Positions 1 through 10,644 of a stretch of 64,000 bases of DNA are shown here, in pieces. Made by a program: the position numbers and the translations under genes. The notes beneath the pieces were generated by a model that was given only the letters and a program-made list of their open reading frames with translations, did not search any database and had not been told where the DNA came from. Source of the stretch: Oscheius tipulae (lineage: Eukaryota > Nematoda > Chromadorea > Rhabditida > Rhabditidae); assembly GCA_037178975.1 (NCBI GenBank), contig JASJZH010000001.1, positions 3,224,001 through 3,288,000 on the forward strand, read 5' to 3'. Positions within the stretch are counted from its first letter, which is position 1. Each line of letters begins with the position of its first letter.

Positions 1-410
1 ACTGTCAAGAATACTGTAACAAGTGCAAGGTGGACTAGTTTTCGTCATAGAGACACAAGTTTTAGGGACTTTCACACGGTGATTGTATGAAAACTTTTTC
101 GAAGCTTTGTAACGGCAAGTGGCAGTGCGAGTAAGTTAGATATTGCGAAAGTTCCAGGATATTTCAGATGCTACGGTCACTCGATCCCATCTGCTCGTCT
201 TGCAATCGAGAAAGTCACATGTCTGCTCGGAATCTAATAAAGTCAATGGCAGTGACTACATTTATAAGACACACAGGGAGAAATACATAAGTTGTAAGGC
301 GTGAAAGTACCAGCTTGACAGCATTACAGATCAATAAATAAGCTTAGGTTGGTTGTTCGAGGCAAATAAATTACAATCAGTAATATCTACTAAAAACGAG
401 GAGAGAGAAT
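1..410. other. 3' flank of the AIP1 gene, no gene seen
   Basis: No reading frame with splice sites or family resemblance was found. The stretch lies downstream of the minus-strand AIP1 stop codon and probably holds its 3' untranslated region. Confidence 0.5.
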
Positions 411-2932
411 TCAGATCTTGATCTTCCAGAACTTGACATTGGCATCTTGACCTGCACTGATCAGTTCCGTCTCGTTCAGCCAGACGAGCCCGTTCACTGG
501 AGACATGGCGTGAGCTCCTAGAAAAAAGGTTGGCTTGAACAAAAGAGCGAAAAAGCAGACCTTTGATGATGATCGGGAATTCTCCGCTCTTCTGTAAATC
601 CCAGACGATGATGTTCGTGTCAAGTCCTCCAGTAGCGATGTGTCTACCGTTCGGATTCCAGGCGACGCAGTTCACCTAAATTATCTGAATTGAAGAAATA
701 GTGAAAAACTCCTCACTTTGGCAGTATGGAAGGTCCATTCCTTCTCGGCGACTGTGGCAAAATCGTTGTCCACTGAATAGGGCACGACTTTCCTGGCGCT
801 GTCCGTTGCCACGAGATGTTTTCCATCGGAAGAGAATTCGAGAGCAGTGATGTGACCGCCGTGGCTGAGAGCCTTCTTCTCGGTCAGACTTGAACCACTC
901 AGACTGTAGATATGAACCTTGCTGTCTTGCCCACCGACGGCTACCAGTCCTTTGCTTTCAAGGAGTGCTACTGCTGTGGCGGGATAGTTGATTGCCAGGT
1001 CGGATGTGAGCTTCTCGTTCTAAAAAGCCGTTATTTATGACCGAAAAAAAGAGTAAGTACCTTGAAAACGACGAGATTTTTATAGCAGGCGGCAATGACC
1101 AGCGATCCATCGGCGTTGGAGGCTAATCCCCAGGGCTGGGAAGGCAGTTTGGTCGAATTGGCACGGACATTGTCTGAAAAATAAAAGTTTCTATGAGGAG
1201 GGATGTCATTTTCCAATCAAAAAAGGAGGAGGAGCAAAAACGAACCGACAGATCCGGAGACAGCTGGGGTGAATTGAAGTGTGTCGTCCCATCCGGCACT
1301 GACCAGGGCTCCATTGCTGGCCACACGCAGTCCGACGACTTGAGACTTGTGAATACTGGGACTGATTCTCTTCGTCTCTCCAGTGGCAATGTCCCATCGT
1401 GCTGAAATATTCTTTTGAGAGTAGAAATCTAATTAAAACTGACTAATATGTCCCTCAAAATCGGCCGTGAAGATGAACTTATTGTCACTGCTCATGGTGA
1501 GAGCAGTAATGGGCTTATTGTGTCCCTGAACGACCTTGTCGATCTGGCCCAGCTCCGCATTAATGAAATTCAGGAATCCGGCTAGTGAGACCGAGACGAC
1601 GCCGGCCGTCTTGGACCAAATGACCGACAGTTGCTGGTCATCGACGGTGTTTCCGAGCGTGACGGTCTTCTCGAGGACCCTTCCGGCTACGTTCCAGATC
1701 TTCACGGTCTTGTCTCCGGACGCGGTGGCCAGTTTCTGTCCGCATGGGGACCAGCAGAGGCCGAAGACACTTCCGGAATGGGCAAATCCCTTGCAGGCGT
1801 CGTCGACCAGCTCTCCCTGCTTTTGGCCCTCGGCTCCGTCGAAGAGAACGACTTTTCCGTCGGCTCCAGCGCTGGCGAAGAGCGATCCGTCCGGGCTGTA
1901 GCGGGTGACATGGACGAAGCGAGTGTGCTCGTGGAAGGTCTAAAGCTGATAATGGAAACTGCTCAGAACAATCCAACCGTCTTGAACTTGAATGGAGGTC
2001 CTTCGAAGAGAGCGACTGTATTGTCTTCAGATCCACTCACAAGACGGAACGGGCGCTAAATACGGCGTTTTTGAAGTAAAGAAAAGTGAAAGTACAGTTG
2101 GCTTGAAGTCAATGCTGGACATGGGACGTGACTGTCCGGAGAGGTTTCCATTCGAGGTACCGGTATCGAAGAGGAAGACATGGCCGAAACGTTCTCGGCC
2201 TTCCCCCACGGCGGCGATCCTCTTGCTGTCATCATTCCAGGCGATGTCCCTCACCGGGCCGGAGAAGACTTGATATTGGGCCTTGAGAATGTGAGTCGTC
2301 TGCGTAGTGTCCCAGATGCGTACGTTGCCGGCATTGTCTCCGGAGGCACAATAGAATCTGCAAATTTTAAATTTGTTTTGAAAGGAATACTCCATGTTTT
2401 CCAGTACGCAACTAAACCGTAATGACGGAACACTGGCAGTCTCCGAAAGATGACTCAACCAGCTGATTTCGTCATTTTTTTCGTATTGTCTCTTGGGCAT
2501 GTACCAAATTATTTGACAAGTTTCTAGCCATCAAAGCATACAAATCGGATAAAGGGAGATAAAACGTACCCGCTGGGACTGATTTTGGCCACCGTGGCCG
2601 CATGAGAATGCTCCGTGTAGATGTCCACCTTGGTGACGTCCTGGAGAAAGTATTATTATTTATTTTATGTCTGCTTTGATCAGAAATAAAGAAGTGAGTC
2701 TGAGAGAGCTATTTACAAGTGGAGAAGCAGCTGTTTGCCCAGAGTTCAATGATGACGAAAAGCTTAAGGAATCCCAAATTACCTGTAGATTCACAATGTA
2801 GACGGAGTTGCTGTTGGTGTAGGTCAGCTGGTCGCCTTTCGGGGATTGACCCAATACGACCGGCAATCCTCGAGTCGTCTTAGGCAGCGAGGCAAAGGTC
2901 TTGCCCTTCTCGTATTCTCCTTCCGAACTCAT
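411..2932 (-). CDS. unc-78: Actin-interacting protein 1 (WD-repeat, UNC-78 type)
   Basis: AIP1 works with cofilin to sever and disassemble actin filaments; in nematodes it is needed for ordered muscle thin filaments. The first exon encodes [19 protein letters not shown] followed by RGLPVVLG and [11 protein letters not shown], the typical AIP1 N-terminus. Later exons carry WD-repeat pieces such as [25 protein letters not shown] and [15 protein letters not shown]. The last exon ends [15 protein letters not shown], the usual family terminus. Eight or more exons are separated by short introns. The start at 2932 was chosen because the family N-terminus begins there and an acceptor (TTTCAG) lies two bases upstream, so the message may be trans-spliced. 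It is the last of three collinear minus-strand genes. Family identity is certain; exact internal exon borders were not all resolved. Confidence 0.93.
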
Positions 2933-3340
2933 TTCTGAAAATGGCAAACATTATGCGAACAAAAAAGATGAAAAGTGGTAAATAATCAGCGTGAATAGTG
3001 CCGGTGGCTCTCTATACTCGCTGGGCCGAGTTGGGGACTATTTGTTCCCGACGGGCCAGATGACGCATCGCGGAGGCCCGCCCACACCTCGGTTCGAACA
3101 GCCGATTGGCTCGGAACCTTTGGAGGTCATTTCCAGAGGTAAACAATCTCCCTCTTGCCGCCAAACGATGTTCAAAATACCCAAAAAAAAGAGGTAACAA
3201 AGCAGTAGTATAAGCTCGAAACAACGACGAACAAGTAAGTATTGTAAACATTTCATTGTCGACAAATTCACATGAAATTCAAGGAAGATTGGCTTTTAGA
3301 TCGTGGGGAACTCGTAAAATGAACACTGGAAAGAAGGGGT
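2933..3340. other. Spacer between SEH1 and AIP1
   Basis: About 400 bases without a supported gene. It holds the 3' region of the SEH1 gene and the upstream region of AIP1 on the minus strand. Open frames here have no splice sites or recognisable family. Confidence 0.5.
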
Positions 3341-4722
3341 CTAGAGAAGAGGTTGGGCGTAAGACACAGAGCAGGTTTCTCCTTTGGAATAGGTCTTATT
3401 GTGCTGACCGCTCTCCTCCAGATACGCCTCGGTGTTCACATCGGTTAGTTGCACCCACTGGTTGGAGAATAGAGCCTTGAAGATGCGAACAGTTCCATCG
3501 CCACTCGAAGCCACGAGCACGTTTCCGGTCAAGTTGAACCGGATTCTCCAGGCTTTTTTGATATCTCCCATTCCAAGCTGGGCAATCTGAATCGACTTTC
3601 AAACGGAAGACGACATTATAACGTGCCCTGGTGGATTGATATTCTGTGCGAGTTGTAATCGGCATCCGATCACCATCCTCGTCGATGAAGGCATTGGCCG
3701 GTACTTTAAAGTTGTAGATGAAAATGTCGCCAGCCGCAATGGCAATTTGGTGATATTCTCCCTGGTAGACCGGATTAAACTGGATATCCGTGACGGCGGA
3801 GGGAAGCTCCGGCTTCAACTCGGTGATTCTGCGGAACTTTCTGAAATTTTCATCAAGTTACGAATCAAGCGCAAATACCTATAAGAGTCGTTCAGCTCGT
3901 AGACTACCAGTCGGTCTTCGGGCTTGTTTCGAACATCCTTCATTTCGTCTGATCCGACCACGACCAGAGGACAATGAATAGGCGACGGACTCCATGCGAC
4001 GGTGCTGCATCTCCAATGGAAGGCCTTCAGCTCCTGGTTCAGCGACCATCTCGTCAAATCCATAGTGTCCTGAGCTTCGTAAATGCGCAGTACTCCTTGG
4101 ACAGAACAGGTCGCCTCAAATTGGAGCTTACGAAAGAAATAAAAGGTTCAAACCAATTGGAGGCCGAGATGTCTAGGTGCGAAGACAATATCCGTGACGG
4201 CGTTTCTGCTGTCCGTGAGGTAGGCTCGTCGAATCCATTTGGGATAGACGCCCTTGTCGTTTTTGATGGCCTCCCAGATATGGACACTTCGATCACATGA
4301 ACAGGTAGCCAGAACCTGGCCAAATTCAGGATGAGCCCAGGCTGCGCGAAGAACCGCTCCAGAATGACACTGAATTAAACAAAATACAAAAAAATATGGG
4401 ACAACCAACTTTCCACCGAGCTATACGGAACCATTTTCCGAGATCGTCACGATTCCAGATAGCCAGGGTCTTGTCCGTCGAGCAAGTGGCCATTCGACGA
4501 CCAGTGATGTCCAGAGCGATCTGGATTTTCACATATTTGTGGACACAAAGAATTGTTCTAACTTTTTAAAATTTCCTCAGACACATCGGAAACGATAGTA
4601 GTAGAGCAACTGACTTGTGAAAAGGAACTGATGGAACTTACATGTGTAATGAGATCTTCATGAGAGTTTTTGAACGTCTCCCGGATCTCGAGCTCATCTT
4701 CCATCGACTCGTCGGACGACAT
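3341..4722 (-). CDS. npp-18: Nucleoporin SEH1-like WD-repeat protein
   Basis: SEH1 is a seven-bladed beta-propeller of the Nup107-160 (Y) nuclear pore scaffold and of the GATOR2 complex that signals amino-acid status to TORC1. The protein starts MSSDESMEDELEIRETFK and continues DITGRRMATCSTDKTLAIWN, then AAWAHPEFGQVLATCSCDRS with VHIWEAI, then LTDSRNAVTDIVFAPRHLGL; these match SEH1 rather than SEC13. Later parts include PLVVVGSDE, AIAAGDIFIYN and RIRFNLTGNVLVASSGDGTV. At least five exons with short introns. The stop of the upstream G-alpha gene lies about 217 bases before this start on the same strand, a spacing compatible with an operon. The C-terminal tail is short and differs from vertebrate SEH1. 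Confidence 0.9.
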
Positions 4723-4938
4723 CTCTAAATGCTTGAATGCTTACGTAGAGAAAGGAGATTTGGGCGCGCTACAGCCCGACCACGTACAAGTTTGTGTCCC
4801 CACGCCAATTGACTAGGTAACCAACGATGGACGTCTCGTCTGACAGTTTCAAAAATCAGAATTAAAACCAATACAACTGTTTATATGCATGTTATCAAAA
4901 GATTAGGATTAATATGGACAGCAAGATTACAAATGACG

Positions 4939-6206
4939 CTAATAGTGGAAGATTTCCTTAAGATTTCGAGAAGAGATGATATCTGTGCAGCAGTTGAAGA
5001 CGAAGCTGATGTTTTCCGTGTCCGTGGCATTGGTGAACTGGGTGTAGATTTCACGATCCGGATCTCCCTTGCGGCTCTCGAATAGCAGTCGAATGTACGT
5101 TGCACAGGAATCAATGTCATTCGGTCCTGAAAATTAGGTTTGGACATGTAAGAAAGAGGACCAACCCTTGTATTCGGGGAAAGTATTACAAAGTGGGACT
5201 TCTGGGATCTTCTGCTGGAAAATATCGTACTTGTTCAGAAAGAGAATGATGGGAAGAGTGGCGAAGCTCTTATAGGAGCAAATTGATTCGAACAGCGCCA
5301 GCGATTCTTGTAGTCTGTTCTGTAAGTGTTTCGTAGGTGGAAAACTACAGTAGGCTAACCATTTCTGGGTCCTCTTCCAATCTGAGATCGTATTCGCTAA
5401 TAGCCACACAGAAAATTATGGCAGTGACGCTGTTGAAGACGTTTGTCCACTTCTTCCTCTCCGATCGCTGACCTCCAACATCAATGATTCTAAAAAGGGA
5501 GGCTGTAAACGGAAAGCAATTTAAATACCTGAAGACCTCTCCAGCATGCTGGAATTTATAGTCTGTGATGCCGGTAGTTTTGGCTCTAGTCCGGACAATG
5601 TCGTTTTGAGTGGGCACGTAATGCGACATCGAAATACGGTCGATGCTGCTAAGGTAATAATGAGCCGAGTCATTCAGCTGGTACTCTGTGCTTCTTCTGA
5701 GGCACTCCTGGATTCCTGCATCTGTTAGCAAGCGCTTGATGATGTCAGACAGGTCCTTGGGAAACTCGCCCTAAAAACCAGCTTGTTACAACATTTAGTC
5801 GAAAACTGACGTCTCGGCAATGCTCACTAAGAGCGAGAAACTGCTGAGCATCCAGACGACTCGAAGTGTAGCTGTAGGGAATGTCAAGAAGCTCCATGGC
5901 CCTGAGAATAACTTTGACGGACTAAATAGGGTATATTTAGGATAATTGGAAAATAAGGGATACCTGAATCACGTTCGTGAAGACTGTCGAGCGATACATA
6001 TGCTTTTCCTGGTCGTTGAAACCGGTGTCGTAGATTATCTTCATTTGCTTCAAGATGGTACTTTTTCCTGATTCTCCGGCCCCGAGGATCAACAGCTTGA
6101 TTTCCTGAGAATATACCTCGTCCTCCTCGACCACTTCCTGTCGCTTCTTCGTCTTCTTTTTAGGGGGTTTTCGGTCGTCAAAGGCGGTGCTATTCACGCA
6201 ACCCAT
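4939..6206 (-). CDS. Heterotrimeric G-protein alpha subunit
   Basis: This GTPase couples seven-helix receptors to effectors at the inner plasma membrane. The N-terminus MGCVNS has Gly2 and Cys3 for myristoylation and palmitoylation. P-loop GAGESGKST, switch [10 protein letters not shown], switch [14 protein letters not shown] and the NKYD guanine motif are all present. In the final guanine-contact motif the usual TCAT reads TNAT. A lysine-rich stretch (KPPKKKTKK) follows the lipid anchor, which is not seen in Gi/o, Gq or Gs. The C-terminus is NLKEIFHY: it lacks the cysteine four residues from the end that pertussis toxin modifies in Gi/o, and it is not Gq (EYNLV) or Gs-like. It is therefore probably one of the nematode-specific alpha subunits, often chemosensory; I cannot name the orthologue. 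An acceptor abuts the ATG. Confidence 0.92.
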
Positions 6207-6489
6207 CTGTAGATTGAAGTATTGGAATAAGAGGAAGGGCAAGGAAAAGAATGTGGCAAAAGAACAATAATGATACAATAACAACAACCTCATCAACGGC
6301 GCATATCCAGACTTAGAATGTTTTCCCATACGCTCATACAGCTATTTCTTCTACAAAAACATTCAATAAGCATTCAAAAAGACGAGAAACACAGACAGTA
6401 AGAGAAAATGTTTTCATAAGAAGCAGTTCGAATGCAACTTGATACGGAACGCCCTGATTATCAGGGAATTCGCCACAAGTGCTCCATGA

Positions 6490-6725
6490 CACGGCGTGTT
6501 ACGCGCATGCAAAAGGCGTCGCCACTGTTCTCGCGCCAATTTCCTATTTCGAGGGCAGAAATTCAAAGTTAGTTCTCCAGCCGCTTTTTAAAATAAATGT
6601 ATGGTATCCGGTACCCTGTGCCAAAACCGATTCAAACCATGTTTTCTGTAGGATACTGTACTTAAGAAAACGAGCGGCATTTGCGCCCGGTTTGAAAAAC
6701 TGGCGACACGCCATAACACGCCGTG
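6490..6725. mobile_element. MITE, complete copy 1 (4-base TSD ATGA)
   Basis: A 236-base element begins CACGGCGTGTTA and ends with the inverted form TAACACGCCGTG. It is flanked by the duplication ATGA at 6486-6489 and 6726-6729. It encodes no protein. A second full copy lies at 43325-43557 and an end fragment at 57875-57977. Four-base duplications with CAC termini recall Chapaev/CMC-type DNA transposons, but that assignment is inference. It lies in the intergenic stretch between the G-alpha start and the syntaxin 3' end. Confidence 0.9.
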
Positions 6726-6959
6726 ATGAGTCCCATCACAAATTCGTAAAAAAGCGGAAATTTTGTGAACAATTTCTTGCGAAGGAGATCGTTTAGTTCT
6801 TATGCTCCACATTTTCGCAACTAGAAACGAGGCCCGAAAATATCTTTTTGAAATACATTTATTAGATGTTGAATCAAGGCGAGAAATTATCACAGTGACA
6901 GGGTAAAAATGGAGAAAAAGGCAAGATTTTTTGGGGAAAATGTACAATGTCAACAAGGT

Positions 6960-7043
6960 CTATTTTTTTGTGAAGTAAATTATTAGGAAGGTTATCAGGG
7001 CTGCGATCAGAACCGCTCCTGTAACTATTAGGCAGATCTTCTT
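6960..7043 (-). other. unc-64: Alternative last exon 3 of syntaxin
   Basis: Acceptor CTTTTCAG precedes [20 protein letters not shown], then IIYFTKK and stop. Of the three, this resembles most closely the C. elegans UNC-64A anchor (KKICILVTGVILITGL). Confidence 0.85.
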
Positions 7044-10000
7044 CTGAAAAGTGGCGGTAATTAGACAACAAGACGACAAAAAAGAGACAGATGACAAGGA
7101 CAAACATGTACATTGAATAATTTATTATATGCAAACTTACAACAAAAGAGAGATCGTCAAGGAGTGACAAAGCCTTAGAAGGAAGAGATCTATCTGGAGA
7201 TAACCTAATCGAGATCGGAACTCGGACTACTTCTAGCCAATCTGTAGCGAGAGATCAAAACGGTCTAAGGCAAGAAGCAGGTGATTAGAGAGAGAGAGAG
7301 TGAAACAGCTACATGGACAGAGTGGTTAAAACACGCATTTGATCCTATATACCTCATTGGGGGAAGAGAAAGGAAGCTTACAAAGAGAGGAGAGACTATT
7401 AGGAAGGGGGAATGTATTGCTTTTTTGAAATAACGCGCCAACAAAGTAAGGAATAAAATATGGCAGAGCAGCACGGTTAGAAAGGCATCGGCACGTAGGA
7501 CATAATTATCAAGCAAAGGATTCCGATTAGGACCGCCACTATGATGAGAATTATGATCTTCTTCTGAAAATGGAATGGTCGTTTTTTGATTCGCACAACA
7601 CGAAGCAGGGCAAAGAAGATCACAATATCGATAAAATTTCGTGCAATAATGTTTTTTTGGACAATAACAACACAACACAAATACAAACATATGAACATTA
7701 CAGGACACAAGACACATATCACAGGCTTTGAGTCATTTACATAACTTGAACAACTGGGGGAATTAAAGCAGATTTGGAATGTACAAAGTATGTTTGTCAA
7801 TATCTAATTCTGAAATTGGACCCAGAATTACTAGAAGATGAGGAACCCGTCCCTGTGATCGTTTGCGTGACTGTCTTGGTCGAACGAGTAGCCACGACTA
7901 TCCAGATTATGATACCGGCTACTACGAGCAGCAGCACTATGATCACGCCCGCAATGACACATATTTTCTTCTGAAAAACAAAGGACTTTGTACCTCGGGG
8001 CACAAAATTAGCTTACTGCGCTCGCAAATTGATAGTTTGGAATTTGACCTTATGCTTCATTGAGCAGAAAATGGCGAGCGTGAACAACTAGAGACTATTC
8101 AGTACCGGGTTATTATTCGTACAAGGAAGAGAATTTGTTATAAATCTCTCCCAGGCGGCATCGCACAACCCCGCATCGACATTTATGAGGGACACGAAAG
8201 CGGAGGGGGCCTAGGCGGGATAATCTAGAGACGTTCAGCGCTTTATCGGTTTGGGCCCGTCTCTCTTCTCGATACGTGTGAGTGAGGGGAGCTCTCTCCA
8301 CCACAGCAGCAGCACATCCAAAGTGCGAGCCACACAAGACAGCATCGATCGTGAGAGAGTAAGAAGAGAAAAAAAACGATTGCTAGTTGGTACCCTCCAT
8401 CTTTCTACTAAGCTTCCCCCGTCCGAAAATGATTTATGACAAGAATTGTTCGGGAGACTCATTGGACTACGACATAACAACGAATAGTCATGCACAGGCT
8501 CGCACGAATGACTGGACCACATGATCGATAAAGAACAACTCACTCGTCGAGCTTTACTCTGGTATTGGACAGCCTTCTTGGTATCGGCTACAGCTCTGTC
8601 GACGAACTCTTTCGCGTGTTCCACGTTGTACTCGATTCGGTCGACCATCTCTCCCTGAAAAGACAGCTGTTCACTTCATCATGTAAGTATCATACTATGC
8701 GCGTTGCTGGCGGCATTGCAACATAAGTGTCTGGTCGATAAATAGAGATGGCAACTATCGTTTCAAAACCCCTTCCCTCGGTAACAGATTTCCCGAATGT
8801 ATTGGTTTGGCCGACATTCATAGGTAAAGAAAGCGATCCATCATTCACCCCGGAATAAATTGATACCGAGAAGGAGGAAACCAGGTCCGAAAGCTTCCGC
8901 CATTTGAAATGTCACACACAATATATAATGGCCTTCTCGTCATTATCTGCTCCCATGAAACACAGGAGAAGCCCCTTTCTTCCTGAATTTATTCTCTTTT
9001 AGCGGCTTCGAGAAGCGTGTCATTAAGTTCTTAGCTCCCTGGATGGCCAGACTAAGATGAATTATGCGAGAGGTCGTGTGTGAGACTTGCCTCAACTCAT
9101 TGACCCCTGAGGGAAGATTTCCCCAGTTTGGTAGATTTTCTCCCAGTACCCCCTGGCGTTTTCCACGAGAGTCGAACTAAGCAAACAGCACTGTTTGCAT
9201 ACGAATACGACGCGTCTTCCTAATTATCTGTCCTGTTATAGGTTGAAGCTTCGGAAGGACAAAAATGGAGGTTTCGAGCTATTAAGACCGCTCTTGTTAG
9301 GATTTCGAACCACATAATACGGGTTATGATGTTAAGCTGGTAGAGAAACAAGGTGGAACACCAAAAGAAGAATGGATGGGCTTTTACAACAACAAAAAAG
9401 CCAACATACCTGACTTTCGACGAGCATGGCCATGTCCATGAACATATCGTGCAGTTCCCTGATACTGCTCTCGAGCTTCATGATATCGTTGTGGCGAGCC
9501 TCAATATCGGCAAGGGTTTGTTTTGCCTGAAATTTGTATTTATCTCGTTCAAAAAAGCATACAAACCTGTTGAGTATCGGTTATAATACCCTGTGTGAAG
9601 ACTCCAGGATTGCCACTTTCGATCATTTCCTCCAGATCCTCGTCTCCCACTTGTTTGCCGGCTAAAATGCACTTAAAATACAGTAAAATGATAAAAACTG
9701 ACCAATATCGAGCTGACGCTGGATTCTTCCCTTACATCTTTCTCGGTAGTCCGTCTGGGTCTTGTTATAATCGGTCATGACTTCCACAAAACGTCTATAA
9801 AACAGATTTTGGAACAACAATCAAATAGAAAGTACCTAGAAAGAGTGCTATGCTGTGTTTTTCTAATCCTAAGATCTGCATTAACCTGCCCACCGGATTC
9901 ATCGTGCTCTATCGCGTTTTCAATCAACTTCAGCTTCCCTCGGACCTAAACGACACTAATAATGAGGAGAGTCACCGTCTAGAGCCAACCTTGTTAGCTG

Positions 10001-10644
10001 TTCGTTTTATGCTGGCCATAAGCTCGTCCAATTCTTCTTTGGTCTCTGCAAATGAGGAAAATTGAGCTGATGGAAAAGAGACTAACTGGCATCATTCACG
10101 GGATTAGACAGGATGGCGGAGTGTTTCTTTTTGACTTCTTCCACATTGTTCGCTATTAAGTCCACACTCCCTCTTATTTCTTCCACCTGCAAATCGGATT
10201 CTTATTTATCGTCACTGATTTTATTAGTTAATCCTAATCTAAAGGGTAAACAGTCAAAGCATGGTCTTTGTTCATTAGATCCATCAGTAATGGCACACCA
10301 TTTACTACCAAATACATCGGCTGCCAGCTGTCATCCGTGCTCTCCCTCTCCCTCCCATCCAGCCCTCAAAATCATAGAAAACGACGAAAAATCGATACGT
10401 TGCCGGCAGCCAAACGTGGTCTAGCAATGCCGGAAACCAACATAGGGCACATTGAGAAGAAGAAAGGGAGTGTGAGAGCTTGCTTTCAGACTTTTATTGG
10501 CAAAAGGCTGGGGAAAAAGAAGGAACAAACCTGCTCGAAGAATTCCTCCATATATTGGGCATTCCCGGTCTCCATCTGCATATCGTCATCCTGTTCATCT
10601 TCGGACTGGGCTGCTTTCAAGGCTCCTAGCCTATCCCTCGTCAT
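6960..10644 (-). CDS. unc-64: Syntaxin 1 (t-SNARE, UNC-64)
   Basis: Syntaxin 1 is the plasma-membrane Q-SNARE for synaptic vesicle fusion, partnering SNAP-25, synaptobrevin and UNC-18. The first exon starts [20 protein letters not shown] and runs through [14 protein letters not shown] (Ha helix). Later exons give [49 protein letters not shown], then the SNARE helix [20 protein letters not shown] through [19 protein letters not shown] and [14 protein letters not shown], ending QYQSKARR. From the donor at 8542 the transcript can join three different last exons, each beginning KK and encoding its own membrane anchor and stop (listed separately). An acceptor lies four bases upstream of the ATG. 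The protein is nearly the same as C. elegans UNC-64, which also uses alternative anchors. Confidence 0.97.
7477..7563 (-). other. unc-64: Alternative last exon 2 of syntaxin
   Basis: Acceptor ATTTTCAG precedes [20 protein letters not shown], then MSYVPMPF and stop. It has the same splice phase and the same KK start as the other two last exons, so each can replace the others. Confidence 0.85.
7797..7970 (-). other. unc-64: Alternative last exon 1 of syntaxin (anchor plus Ser/Thr tail)
   Basis: Acceptor TTTTTCAG precedes [19 protein letters not shown], a hydrophobic anchor that continues to W and VVATR. A hydrophilic tail rich in Thr, Gly and Ser follows, and the exon ends RIRY and stop. It is the only one of the three variants with a sizeable tail beyond the membrane span, roughly 30 residues that would face the extracellular side. 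Confidence 0.85.

Noticed and set aside
7860-8063. Plus-strand frame over the syntaxin anchor exon
   Set aside because: Shadow of the alternative last exon on the minus strand.
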